From positions 648,654 to 712,653 of the forward strand of contig BJOX01000226.1 of the NCBI GenBank assembly GCA_009731375.1: a stretch of DNA of 64,000 bases, given 5' to 3'. Of the stretch, positions 53,657-64,000 are shown one piece after another. This DNA is from Paulinella micropora (lineage: Eukaryota > Cercozoa > Imbricatea > Euglyphida). The position numbers and the translations under genes are program-made. Each line of letters begins with the position of its first letter. Position 1 is the stretch's first letter. The notes under the pieces are model-generated. The model was not told the origin of the DNA. It saw only the letters and a program-made list of their open reading frames with translations, and did no database searches.

Positions 53657-54161
53657 CTACAACAAATATCAGAACGGAAAAATCTACAAGCTTATCTGTA
53701 ATAAGACTGGTGAGGTGTATATCGAAAGCACGATTAAAACATTGCAGTATAGAGCTAAATCTCACACACATAATTTTAAGCGATACAAGGAAGGAAAAAC
53801 AAATTACACTCATTCATATTCAATCATAGAAAGGAATGATTATAGGATTGAATTGATTGAAGCTTTCCCTTGCGATAGCCACCTTGAATTAGAACAGAGA
53901 GAAGGATACTGGATAAGACATACAAAGTGTATAAACGATAATTTTAAAACTGGTATCACAGTCCCGTGTAATCAGAATAAAAAAGAATATAATAGACAGT
54001 ACAAAGAAATTCATAAGGAGAGATTGAGAGCCCATAATCTAAAAAAAGTTGAACGCCCTTGCGGAAGAAAGATTGTTCATTCTCATAGAAAAAGACATAG
54101 ACATTCTACATATCATTTAAAATGGGTTATAAAATGTCATAATGAATTAAATCACTTGTAG
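53652..54161 (+). CDS. GIY-YIG family endonuclease
   Basis: Protein of 169 residues. GKIYKLICNKTGEVYIEST corresponds to the GIY...YIG core, LQYRAKSHTHNF carries the catalytic Arg, and HLELEQREGYWIRHTKCIND the metal-binding Glu. The Gly of YIG is Glu here (GAA instead of GGA), which may weaken activity. The basic C-terminal tail (HKERLRAHNLKKVERP) would bind DNA. Present only in C, between conserved genes, as expected of a mobile homing-type nuclease; a resolvase-like role is an alternative. Confidence 0.78.
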   Translation: MNYNKYQNGKIYKLICNKTGEVYIESTIKTLQYRAKSHTHNFKRYKEGKTNYTHSYSIIERNDYRIELIEAFPCDSHLELEQREGYWIRHTKCINDNFKTGITVPCNQNKKEYNRQYKEIHKERLRAHNLKKVERPCGRKIVHSHRKRHRHSTYHLKWVIKCHNELNHL

Positions 54162-54194
54162 GAAGAAAAAAAAAACAAATACTTTACAAAGCTC

Positions 54195-54483
54195 CTACAA
54201 TTGAAGCTGTTTGACTATTTCTTTTTTTAGCTCGGGATAGTTGTCTAGAAATGGTTGCTTCGCCATCCATCTTAAGTATTGGGTATCAAATACGACCACA
54301 TCGGCGACTGTCTTTCCCTTATATTTCCCCATAGGTATCTTCCTTGTTCTTGAAGTTTCTTATTTTCTGATTTGTATTCATTAATGTGCCCATCAATTAC
54401 TTGCTTAATTTCTTGTAAAGTAAATGTTCTGTCTTTGTTGCTGACAGATAGTTGTTCAAATTTTTACAAAGCTTTTGCATCGG
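54195..54483 (-). pseudogene. ExoX C-terminal-like protein, C copy (two frameshifts)
   Basis: The minus strand carries, in two frames, the N-terminal helix (KFEQLSVSNKDRTFTLQEIK) and the conserved end MGKYKGKTVADVVVFDTQYL with RWMAKQPF, stop at 54195-54197. Shifts near 54455 and 54335. Same place and orientation relative to the lipase as in A. Confidence 0.65.
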
Positions 54484-54551
54484 TGAGTGTAGAGTAGTGA
54501 GTATATAGTAGGGAGTATTTAAAAAAAATTAAATAATTAATAATATACAAA

Positions 54552-55204
54552 ATGTCCGAATGGATTAAGTTTGTTAAGGCTTACTCCGCTAAGCATAACA
54601 TAAGCTACAAGGAGGCATTGAAAAAAGCTGGTAAGGCATACAGGAAACAAAAGGGAGGCAGTGCGGAGTTATCAGAGGATGTCTATTTGTCTTCGTCAGA
54701 ACGAAAAGGGGCTGACGGATGGAAACCAGTCGCAAGCAAAGAGAAATCAACGGTGTCTAAGTGCGGATAAGCGAGACCTGCTAACCGACGTCGCATTAGT
54801 AAAGGGAGTATTAAAAAGAACTCCGAGATATAAGAAGAGCAGAAGCTGGTTGACGAAGTCATAAAAAATATGGTAAGGATAATGTAGAGCTTACAGGTCA
54901 TAGCCTTGGAGGAACGATAGCGAAAGATTTAAGCCGACAGACTGGGGTAAGGGCGACCACATACAATAAAGGCAGTAGCACAAAGGACCTCATTGAAGGA
55001 GTGATTGACCGAGTAGCAGTGAGGGTAAATCCGAAAGGGAAGAGGGCGAAGACCGCGAAGCTGGCGACGAACTACCGAACCGCGTTTGACACCGTTTCAT
55101 TATTAGGGGCGACGGCGGTAAATACTAAGTTAGTGAAACCGACGAGAGGCGTTCATACGATTAGAAGCTTCAAAGGTAAAGGAGCCAAAAATTTTTATTT
55201 ATAA
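54552..55204 (+). pseudogene. lipase, C copy (frameshifted)
   Basis: MSEWIKFVKAYSAKHNISYK and the following 60 residues match A exactly or nearly. Shifts near 54760 and 54835-54860 follow, with loss of about 15 codons around the first. TGHSLGGTIAKDLSRQTG and GVHTIRSFKG are retained in other frames. Convergent with the polymerase. Confidence 0.78.
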
Positions 55205-55249
55205 TTGAACTTCACCAAAAAACCGGAGGTGCGGAGGCGGAGTCTCTGC
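55205..55249. repeat. start-codon repeat, copy 3
   Basis: aacttcaccaaaaaaccgga followed by ggtgcggaggcggagtctct. Here it sits between the 3' ends of two convergent genes, not at a start codon. Confidence 0.75.
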
Positions 55250-55250
55250 T

Positions 55251-58200
55251 TCACCTTCTTATGCGGAAACCAAGCGGGATGCTGTCGTTATCGTTAATAA
55301 ACTCGCGGCCTGCCCATTTGTTCTCATTAACTTGTTTTTTAACATTCGTCATATGTAATATGCTGAAGTGCGGGACTTGTTGTTGTTTGCTGTTTCTATC
55401 GATGTGTGTTTTTTTCATTTGAAAGCCCTTTACATTTTCGATGCTACCGCCTTTGTCCATCTTATCATATACATCATAGTTTAACTGTTGAGCATCTAAG
55501 CCTTTACCCCTAAAGTGGAAGTATCTTTTAACGCCATTTTCAGCCGTTTCTATATGAACTCCCTTCGCTATGTGCTTGAGGTCGTTTTTGGTCATACCAG
55601 CGGTGAAAGCATCCTGGGTTGTAAATTCTAACATATATAGTTTTGGCGCTATCCATATACCTTTTATAATCTTACAACCATCGCCTAAGTCATCGCTTAT
55701 ACCTCCAAGTTTCTTATTACCCATATTCTTGATATATCTCGCACATCTCACGTGGATTTGTAAGCTATCTGTGTCGGTGTAGTAAAGGTCGTCTTCAATG
55801 GTTCCGTTTGGGTTGGCTTCCTTAATATACTTAAACATAATACGACGGCTGTATGATAGTATGAATGCCCCATAGTGTGAAGGTTTCGTTATGCTACTCT
55901 CTAATAAGATTGGATTACGAGGTAGACCTGATATGTGCCATAAATCTTTTCCTTGTTGGTCCGTAAATTTAACGATGTCAGTTATTTGATTACAACTCCA
56001 GAATTTCCAGTATTCTTCGTTAGTCTGTATATATGTTGTAATGGATGGTATTGGTCTCTGTATCATCTTACCGTATAGACTATTCATAAACAATTTTGCT
56101 AGAAGATATTGCGGGCTAGCTTTCTCCGCATTTTCCTTCGCCTTAAACATATCATCTATGTATTTGGCGAAGACACATTCAGATTTTACAGTGTAGTATC
56201 CTTTATGAATGCTGACCGTATAACCTTCGGCTACCATATCTTCGATGTCTACACTCGTAAGCCATTGGTCCTTCATATCCTCTAATCTCCATTTAAGAGA
56301 GCTCATATGGTCCCGCTGTCCAATTCTGGAGTGTAGTATATTTTTTGGAGAAATGTAGTCAAGGTTGTAAATGCCGATTTGAAGGTTCCGCGGGTCAAAC
56401 GGTCCGATTGTTTCTATTATATCACTAACCATAAACTCATCCAACATTGCGATTGGGTATAGAGATACGACATCAGCATCTACTAGATAGTCGATTATTT
56501 CGTCAAATCTGTTTTTGTAGGTATCTTTCATACTGAGCTGAAATGAACCGCCTCTTTGACGGGTAAGTCCTTCCGCCGATAATCGCTTTTCTAAATTCTC
56601 TTTCCTGCTCGACAGTTGGAAGTCTTACTTCGTATTTACCGTCTACATATTTTTTCCATATGTTGAAAGCAAGACTTGAAGTTGAGATGTATGAAGTTAG
56701 ATTGACCTTATGAGCTGTAAATATCGTCGTGTTTAACTTATCGTATAGTTCCTTTAAACCCATAACATCATTCCTTAGATAAGCCAGACAGTCCTGCCTC
56801 GTCTTCTCGTCCATATCCTCCCATCTCTTAGCTCTGTCGTGGTCGAAGTCTCCTTTGAGGATTTTGCACCCCATGCTTTCAAGATTTGCTTTCAGACTTC
56901 CTTGAGTGTGCTTACACATATCCCACATCTTAACATTTTCAAACTCTAAGCAGATGATAGAGCCGTTGTTAATTTTTGACGACTTAATCTTACTACCCCT
57001 TTTAATTAATTCCTGGTGTATGAAGTAGTGGTCAAAGTTCGCTCCGTTAAAACCATTGACATTTAGAACGGGCGGTTTATCTTTTTTGTCTTTCGGAACC
57101 CATCCTTCCTTTATAAGGTCGCCTCGTTTTATTAGAAGGTCCACGAATTGGCTTATACAGTCTTTGCCTGCTATGTATTTAAAACCCTCAGAACCCTGAG
57201 TATATCCGACTATATAGCAGTCGTGAATATCGAAGCCTAAAGCTATTAGCATATTTCTAAATGTTTCCAAATCGTAATGAAGTACTTGGTCGTTGTTTAT
57301 TTTTTCTTCTGTTTGTAGTTTAGTTATTAAGTGTCTTTTGCCATTCTTCTTCAATCTAATATCAGCAAACTTTTTCCTGTTAAGATTACAGGTATGTTTC
57401 TTCAGGTATAATTGTAAGCAGTCTTCGCACCGCTTCTTGAATTGCTTAACCAGTCCGTAATAGTGGTTATTTTGTAAAAAGATTAGTTTGTCTGGTTCTT
57501 CTCCTTCTTCATTTGTGCTGACTGTTTCCTTCATAACGTGGTCCGTTATTTCGTATGTTTTCCCTTCTTTCCCATATTTTTTCAATATTTGGACGGCTAT
57601 TGAAAATGGTATGGGGGAGTTTGGCGGAAGGTTGAATTCGGCTCTGACAATATTACAGCGGTTCTTGTTCATCGGATGAATATTTAGAATATCCTTACAC
57701 AAGAAGAATAAGCAGTTGTTGTTTTGCTTGGTGGAAATATCTTTCTACCTTCTTCGACTTTCTCCCTCTTTTCAGTTTTTCCTTCATAGCATCCTCCGCC
57801 GTTTTCTTGAACTATGGTTATTTCCACATAACGTATGTTTCTTTCATATCCTCTCTCGCCAGCTTCAATATTGTTTATGTTGAACTCATTCAGAGCATCC
57901 ATAAATACTGTATCGTATTGACGGAGTTGAAATGAATTAAAACTTTTCTTTTTTAAATAGTGGTCGTATCGCTCATTAGCAGGAGCGGTGGAGTATGTTA
58001 TAGATATATTGACATCCGCATTAGCCGTCATCCCTTCCCTTCTAGCATATCTTATAGCGGGTATCAGTACCTTCTCTTCTAGAGCATCAGTGTCATAGAA
58101 ACTTATGTCTAGGTCCCTGAATTTGAATGTAAGAGAGTTCAGCTGGTTATCCCTTCTAACTTCGTAATCGTTTGCTCTAAACTCTCTCCTCTTCTCTTCT

Positions 58201-58370
58201 CGGGTCTTAGCTTCCCGGAGATTCGCCCTCGTATTACTACGGATGTTAGATAAAAGGTCTCGGCGGTTTCTTTTATCTTTCGTTTCAACCCTTCTCAGCT
58301 TAGCCTTAGCTTGAAGAAGTTGAACATATTGCTTGTTTGGTCTAGGGGGTAGAGGTGGCTTGTATGACAT
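55251..58370 (-). pseudogene. polB: protein-primed family B DNA polymerase, type 2 (two frameshifts)
   Basis: About 1,040 codons in three overlapping open blocks: 58370-57684, 57702-56503 and 56531-55251. ExoI is HYDLETF (about residue 366), ExoII is NGFNGANFDHYF and ExoIII is YLRNDVMGL. Polymerase motif A is DVVSLYPIAM, motif B is LLAKLFMNSLYGKM and motif C is YYTDTDSLQI. A single Cys cluster (CEDCLQLYLKKHTC) precedes the exonuclease. Element A's polymerase has a much longer zinc-rich region and differs throughout, including motif B (KLCLNSLWGKFG). The two are different lineages in the same slot, both convergent with the lipase. The N-terminal 200 residues could hold the terminal-protein part. 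Confidence 0.9.
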
Positions 58371-58532
58371 TGTAATGTCTACCGAAGTATGAGGTATATT
58401 ATGGAATAGATTTTTTGGTTTGGAATTAATCCCAATGATTTATATTATGGTTGTGCTTTTTGTTTAGATGATAATTATATTAATGAAAAAAATTTTATTG
58501 GAAAAAATAATTAATTGTAAGAGTAATTAGTT

Positions 58533-58787
58533 TTACCGTATTTCAACTTCTACGACACTTTCCATTTTTTGTTTCTTTTTCATAGCATATCGCTCCTTCC
58601 TTTTCGCCGATATGGCTTCTTTATTCCTTTCATAATATGAAACACCAGCCTTTCTATACATTTCTGGGTTTTTTAAGACATATCTTCTTGAAGCCTCGTA
58701 ATGAGCTTTTTTCTTTTCTTCGTCGGATGTATATTTAGAAGGTCGCCCTAACTTTACAGAGCCGACTGGTCCTCTTTGTGATGGCAT
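58533..58787 (-). CDS. small basic GRP-motif protein
   Basis: 84 residues: MPSQRGPVGSVKLGRPSKYT, then a Lys/Glu/Tyr-rich helical part (YVLKNPEMYRKAGVSYYERN). The GRPSKY start resembles AT-hook-like small proteins common in algal viruses; DNA binding is likely but unproven. Its ATG is preceded by a part copy of the start-codon repeat in reverse (58790-58815). The spacer 58371-58532 holds no gene. Confidence 0.55.
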   Translation of the reverse strand: MPSQRGPVGSVKLGRPSKYTSDEEKKKAHYEASRRYVLKNPEMYRKAGVSYYERNKEAISAKRKERYAMKKKQKMESVVEVEIR

Positions 58788-58881
58788 AGAACCTTTTGAA
58801 AAAGCTTCACCGAAACTCTAAAACTCTATATGTATATTGTTATATAATGTAATCATAATTATATCAATTAAAAATTAATTC

Positions 58882-59181
58882 CTATTGTTTCACTTGAAAT
58901 GTTATCTCCATTCCGTAATTCTTACCTAAACCACCACCATATACTTTATAATGAACTTTTCGTTTTTCTGGTAGTTTCTCATTTATTTCTTTTGCTAGTT
59001 CTTTTGCCACATAACCCAAATGTTTTCCATCACTTGTTTCAACTTTAGTAGCATTTTTGTCGAATTGATTCGGTTCTTTCACTATATAAACATTCGTTCT
59101 TGGATTGCGAATTAGATGCATTAAATTATTTTGTCTCCCCTCAAATGTCACCCCGACAACTTTCGTTCCTATGAACACCAT
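58882..59181 (-). CDS. HIRAN domain protein
   Basis: 99 residues that are essentially one HIRAN domain: TKVVGVTFEGRQNNLMHLI, then VKEPNQFDKNATKVETSDGK and HLGYVAKELAKEINEKL. HIRAN domains (as in HLTF/Rad5) bind single-stranded DNA 3' ends and stalled forks. In a protein-primed replicon it may protect or sense DNA ends. It is the last gene before the right TIR and only in element C. Confidence 0.82.
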   Translation of the reverse strand: MVFIGTKVVGVTFEGRQNNLMHLIRNPRTNVYIVKEPNQFDKNATKVETSDGKHLGYVAKELAKEINEKLPEKRKVHYKVYGGGLGKNYGMEITFQVKQ

Positions 59182-59312
59182 TTCTGTATAAGTGTTATTA
59201 TATTTTTTTAATGATAATTAATTAAATGATAAATAATTAAATGATTAATATTTCCTTTCTTGATTTACCGCCTACAGCGGTAGCTGTATTTCCTTCGTCA
59301 ATATGATTTCTG

Positions 59313-59418
59313 TTTGATTTCTTATGATGTTTAAAAATAGCGATTTGGGTATGTTAGGACACTTTTCATAGAGGGCATTTTCTTAAAAATGACCCTATGA
59401 AAAGTGTAATCATCTTCT
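59313..59418 (-). repeat. right TIR of element C
   Basis: Inverted copy of 38175-38279 with one extra A; contains the same internal 13-bp inverted repeat. The 130 bases inside it are A+T-rich with a small palindrome (taccgcctacagcggta). Confidence 0.95.
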
Positions 59419-59424
59419 TCATAC
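59419..59424. other. right target-site duplication of element C (tcatac)
   Basis: Perfect copy of 38169-38174. Confidence 0.9.
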
Positions 59425-59815
59425 TTAGTTTCTTTTCAGTCTCCCGTTGTACATATCCTGCTCCTCTTTTTCTCTCCTCAAAATTTCCTGTTTTTTCCTT
59501 CATTTCTGTCACCTTATCATATTTGGATTTTTATATCTCTCCCTTTGCTTAATACGATACGTACAAAGATCGGAGACTATAAAAGGAGACTAAATATGAA
59601 TGGGGAACAGAAATGAAGGAAAGAAAGAAAATACGAGGGGAGAAGTAGAGGATCAGGAACTGTACAAAGATACTAAAACCAGTATGGGGACATAAATGAA
59701 GGACAGAAGGAAAATATGAGGGGAGAAGTGGAGGAGCAGGATATGTACAAATCTAAGAGACTGTATCTATAAACAAGAAAAGGAAAAGAGCTAGTGAGAG
59801 CGTCGCGGTGTGTCC
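59425..59815. other. host flank of element C
   Basis: Short degenerate repeats (tcccctc-tattttctttctttccttcatttct type) occur here in both orientations and also directly left of element C (38126-38160), so the element sits in a repetitive host region. No gene. Confidence 0.5.
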
Positions 59816-59819
59816 CAAA

Positions 59820-60155
59820 GTTTTCTCCTTCTTCTTCTTCTTCTTCTTCTTCTTCTTCTTCTTCTCCTCCTCCTCCTCCTCGTCCTCCTCTGCTCCTCCT
59901 GCTCCTCCTCCTCCTCCTCTTCTTCTTCTTCTGCTTCTTCTTCCTCCTCCTCCTCCTCCTCCTCTTCTTCTTCTTCTTCTCCTTCTTCTTCTTCTCCTTC
60001 TTCTTCTTCTTCTTCTTCTTCTTCTTCTTCTTTTTCTTCTTTTTCTTCTTCTTCTTCTTCTTCTTCTTCTTCTTCTTTTCTTCTTTTCTTCTTCTTTTCT
60101 TCTTCTTCTTCTTCTTCTTCTTCTTCTTCTTCTTCTTCTTCTTCTTCTTCTACTT
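59820..60155. repeat. CTT/CTC pyrimidine tract
   Basis: CTT and CTC triplet array; poly-Ser/Leu/Phe frames across it are artefacts. A second array of ACT/ATT triplets lies at about 60310-60485. Confidence 0.93.
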
Positions 60156-60351
60156 CAATTGTACAGGAACAGACCCTCAATGGGAATCAATACTGGATTA
60201 CATTTATTGCAATAAAGACCTAAAGTCAGATCGGGGTGTTACGCGTTGCTTCCCGGTCGCGCTTGTGGTGCCATATCGTCAGCCTCTAACCCCTCCTAGT
60301 TTACTACTAACTCTAGTACTGCTACTGCTGCCACTGCTGCCGCTGCTGCTG

Positions 60352-60387
<36 letters not shown>

Positions 60388-60888
60388 TTACTATTACTAT
60401 TACTATTACTATTACTATTACTATTACTACTACTACTACTACTACCACTACTACTACTACTACCACTACTACTACTACTACTACTTCACTACTATTTCGA
60501 GGAGAATGATCATGAGGAGGAAGAGGAGGAGAAGGAAGGAGAAGAAGGCAGTTTCTCCCATCCCACCCGTAGTATATTTTGTATCCACCGGTTTCTAGGC
60601 GCTCGATACTGCAACGAAACGACGACTTACATCCCAGTAAACTCCTACGCCTACATCATGTTTGCAGTCCTCCCAGCTTACCCCTTTTCACTTCACCTTT
60701 TTTTCAAAAAGAACAACTCAAACATCCTTAGGTGCGTTTTTGTCTGGTCGTATTCTTTGCTTCTCTCAGCCTCTGCTCTGTGTTCGAGGAGGAAAAACCA
60801 CTCGCCCAAAAGAAGTGCGCAGCATGCAGCGGGGAAATGGAGGTTTGCTTTGTTCCTATTTGTTCCTCTGCTTCATCTATTTATTTGT

Positions 60889-61570
60889 TTGTGTATGTAC
60901 GCATCTTATGCATGTACATATTTGTATCTAGGAATGCATCTAATATGTATGTGTGTAATTTTTTTTTTGAAATATTACTCACATGTATATTTATGCATAT
61001 GCGTACATGTCTACACACCAACGCATCAACCTGAGTTCAGGAATTTGAACGTCCATGTCAAACATGCTTACATTAGTGCATGTTTATGTATGCACACATG
61101 AAGGCTTTTGCATGCGTGCATGTGCATACATTTCTATGCATGTATGAGTTATGTAGGCATGCATGTATTTCGTGTGTGCCTATGCTGTGTCTGCCAAGGA
61201 GGAGGAAGGGGGGGGTGTGTGGGGGGGGGGGGNNNNNNNNNNTTGTGTATGTACGCATCTTATGCATGTACATATTTGTATCTAGGAATGCATCTAATAT
61301 GTATGTGTGTAATTTTTTTTTTGAAATATTACTCACATGTATATTTATGCATATGCGTACATGTCTACACACCAACGCATCAACCTGAGTTCAGGAATTT
61401 GAACGTCCATGTCAAACATGCTTACATTAGTGCATGTTTATGTATGCACACATGAACGCTTTTTCATGCGTGCATGTGCATACATTTCTATGCATGTATG
61501 AGTTATGTAGGCATGCATGTATTTCGTGTGTGCCTATGGTGTGTCTGCCAAGGAGGAGGAAGGGGTGGGG
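60889..61570. repeat. about 330-bp direct duplication around a 10-N gap
   Basis: 60889-61232 and 61243-61570 are nearly identical (ttgtgtatgtacgcatctta ... ccaaggaggaggaagggg) and are separated only by the N run 61233-61242. Probably one locus placed twice by scaffolding. No gene in either copy. Confidence 0.85.
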
Positions 61571-61973
61571 GGTTGAGGGGGAAAATGGGACTTAGGCTTC
61601 ATTCGCGGTTTTTTTTCCTTGTAGCTGCTACAGGGGAATAAGCTTGAAGATCTTTTGTCTTAGCCGTACACACACGCCCCTTGTTGATATGTTCTTTGAG
61701 CATAGCAGCCAAGCACCAGATCCCCAACCCTCAGATATCCTATGCCATGTTGCATCGCATGTTCCAATGGATAATTACTCCACGAGCTTTGTTCTTCCGT
61801 AGAGGGGACAAGAAGCTTTTGGAGTTGATCTCTGGGTTATTTAAGGTGCCTAAGGTGCCTAAGTCGTGGAGGGTCCCTAGGGAGCCATCAGCAGCCGCTA
61901 GCGCTTTAGATGTGAACCCCGTCCAGTCCGATAAGGTGCTCCAGGGGGAGGGTATACCTCGTCCAACTCGATA

Positions 61974-62569
61974 GTGTTTGACGGGTTTAGTGTGCCCGTG
62001 ATCGCCAACCCCGAAAAAATGATTACCGGGAAACCGTTAATCGGGTTTGCTGACTCAGACTTAGCCGGGGATAGATTATTATCCCGTAAGTCTCGATCGG
62101 GATTCATCTTTTTCTTCAATGATGCCCCCGTCGCTTGGTTCTCTAAGTTACAGCCGGCGATAGCTCAATCTACTCTTGAAGCAGAGACCGTTTGAGCCAA
62201 TGAAGCGGTGAGGGAGCTCTTAACCATCAGGCAAGCCTTGAGGGATATGGGTATCGCCCTCAATGAGCCTACCACCCTATACGAGGACAACGAAGGACCA
62301 ATGTTGTTGTCGGAACGGGGGCTCGGAGAATCACGCACCAAACACATTGATGTACGGTATAACTGTTGTATCATTTCCTTGCGAAACTCGTAAAAGACCG
62401 GGTAGCTATTTTAGTTCGCGTATCGTCCGAGGATAATGTCGCGGACATTTTCACCAAGATTAATTTCAAGCATGATCAGTTTAATCACTTAGCGGACAAA
62501 GTCTCGGTAAGGTTGGACGAACCCAGTTTAAAACGGTTGGGTATTGATTTCTCGCAACTTGCAAAATGA
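61974..62569 (+). pseudogene. Ty1/copia retrotransposon RNase H remnant
   Basis: The end of a copia-type pol polyprotein: FADSDLAGDRLLSRKSRSGF, then WFSKLQPAIAQSTLEAET, TLYEDNEGP, RTKHIDVRY and EDNVADIFTK. It follows the usual copia order, with the RNase H Asp/Glu/Asp residues visible. A TGA near 62193-62195 and a frame break near 62370 inactivate it. The stretch 61681-61973 just upstream may be further pol sequence but is not recognisable with confidence. Confidence 0.8.
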
Positions 62570-63460
62570 TCATGGAATTTACTTATATATTCGTATTTTA
62601 TGAGCAATATTATCAGTATATCCGTATAAATGTAGTTTCTCACATATATTATTTACAGGGACAGACGTTATAGGTATACCCTGGGAAGGCCGACCGCTCA
62701 AGTCCCCCTCCGGGGTTTTCCCTCGCCCCGAACGCGGATAATAGTGCGGATCCGGAGGTTGATCGCGCCCTTGCCTGACACTTGCGCGGATCCGGGATGT
62801 GATCGCGCTCTTGCCGGAGACCTGCACATTTGTGATCGCGCTCTTGTCCGGGACCTGCGCACTTGCAATCTCTTTATGTACAATTTACGATTGTGACCAT
62901 AATTGGTCTGTTGCAATTATTATTATTATGTTACATATAATCTTTTATAAGAGACCAAGTTGGAGGCCAGGGTGGTTGGTGTGATGGGCGTTTCATCACC
63001 TCTCGAAGGTTGACAGGCTTGGAATCCACCCCCTGTGCTGTACCAGACCGGTCGATAATTTATTATTTTTTGATACCCCTTACGGGAAGCGCCTGCGAAT
63101 TTTCTTTTTCATATGTGACTATGCTCATATATACGTGATTATATAGTAAATAGACAAATGCTTATATCTTTATTATATGAATTTATTTATGTATCTACTT
63201 GTAGTATATCAATAACTTCATATCATATTTATATAACATGTGTCATTATTACATACTACCTTACTCGATAGTTATTATATGAGAGGTTAGTTGGGGATAG
63301 GACAATAATCTTCTTCTCGTCGGAGAGGCCTCTCTATACCGTGGGTCTGCTGCCCTGCGTATAATCTACTTGATATATGCTTGCCACGGTAGAGGGGCAG
63401 CCACATCTGACAATACTTTTTGGCAGGTCCGAAAGGATTAAATGGTATTTCACCACAATG
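62570..63460. other. probable copia 3' LTR region and host DNA
   Basis: Sequence after the pol stop contains TATA-like atcttttataaga (about 62940) and G+C-rich short repeats: cgcggatccgg-type units with gatcgcgc at about 62733-62850. LTR ends could not be fixed. Confidence 0.35.
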
Positions 63461-63524
63461 TTAACCGGCAATCGATTTCCATAACGGTTGAGGAATAGGA
63501 TAGAATATTGTGCAATATTGTGTC

Positions 63525-63800
63525 CTACATTTGGTTCGGGTTGAGGGGTTGGTCGTCAGGTGTGTCCATTCGGTACAGTCTCGACTTAGTGAGTTGTCCT
63601 CTCGCGTCAATCTCCCCCTCTTCCACATGTATGGGCTGTCGTAGTATGAATGCTTGTCCATTTTGGAGCAAGATAGCCTTATGTTGTTCTGTATCAAAGT
63701 GAGACACCGGTAGTAAGGAGAAATCTAGGGATTCGTCAATTAGAGTGTCGTTGATAGTGGGCGAGTACGCCCGTCCGGTTCCGCCGATCCACAGTGGCTT
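63525..63800 (-). pseudogene. possible copia GAG-pre-integrase segment
   Basis: The minus strand encodes SLLPVSHFDTEQHKAILLQN and later GEIDARGQLTKSRLYRMD. This resembles the part of copia polyproteins between protease and integrase (LLSVSQL...G.LYRL). It is short, with no protease active site seen, and lies on the opposite strand to the RNase H remnant, so it would belong to a different insertion. Confidence 0.35.
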
Positions 63801-64000
63801 GTTGTTTAATTCTTCGCGGTTGGCCGGATATAATTTTCAGAGAGGTGACGCGTGCTTCCTTCCTATCAGTGATTGTTGCGGTTGTGTTGCCAAACACGTA
63901 GCGATTCGCCCTGTCAAGCAAGTCCGGTGCCGGTGGACGTCGTTGAGCGACGGTGGATAGCGCATGACCGCCCGGATGACGTGCTGTTGTCTTCGTCGTC

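Larger units (their letters stand above)
38175..59418. mobile_element. Element C: complete Polinton/Maverick-type provirus, 21.2 kb
   Basis: TIRs of 105/106 bp, ends 5'-AG...CT-3', and a perfect 6-bp target duplication. Gene order is that of element A in opposite orientation. The terminal genes and the DNA polymerase differ. Nearly every large gene carries at least one stop or shift. Confidence 0.95.

Noticed and set aside
59791-60223. Poly-Glu and poly-Ser/Leu/Phe frames
   Set aside because: CTT/CTC triplet repeat artefacts on both strands.

Overview
The window is eukaryotic nuclear DNA, probably from a protist or alga. Host stretches carry GT-AG spliceosomal introns, very long tetranucleotide microsatellites (TATC/GATA, TGTA/TACA), GAA tracts, Ty1/copia fragments and what looks like a group I intron. 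The species cannot be named from the sequence.

Most of the window is integrated Polinton/Maverick-type DNA virus (Polinton-like element). Element A (7743-28906, 21.2 kb) has perfect 100-bp terminal inverted repeats (TIRs) and sits inside a TATC microsatellite. Element C (38175-59418, 21.2 kb) has 105/106-bp TIRs, starts 5'-AG, and is flanked by a perfect 6-bp target duplication, tcatac. Between them, at 29483-32620, is fragment B, a decayed part of a third relative that covers only the exoX-like to capsid interval.

A and C lie in opposite orientation but are collinear gene for gene. Shared genes are the rve integrase, a charged coiled-coil protein, a phage-like fibre with a C-terminal self-cleaving chaperone, a two-helix membrane protein, a divergent Cys-rich secreted peptide, a small conserved protein, the packaging ATPase, a basic core-like protein, an adenain/Ulp1-type protease, the penton-like minor capsid protein, the major capsid protein, another structural protein, an ExoX-C-like protein and a GHSLGG lipase. 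Together they encode a virion (capsid, vertex spike, maturation protease, packaging motor) plus integration.

The replication end is not shared. A carries one protein-primed DNA polymerase B with an AP2-like/zinc-finger gene. C carries a different protein-primed polymerase B with a HIRAN protein, a small GRP-motif protein and a GIY-YIG nuclease. The structural block is therefore joined to two different replication modules.

Most genes contain a frameshift or nonsense codon. Many frameshifts fall in homopolymers, so part of the decay may be sequencing error. Three 10-N gaps are flanked by repeated sequence and look like scaffolding artefacts. GC-rich palindromes (GGGGCnAGCCCC type) are scattered through A and C, several of them inside reading frames, and a second repeat recurs next to start codons. 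Host DNA at the left contains exons of a Cid1/TUTase-like nucleotidyltransferase and an RGG/Gln-Pro-rich gene; the right end holds copia remnants.
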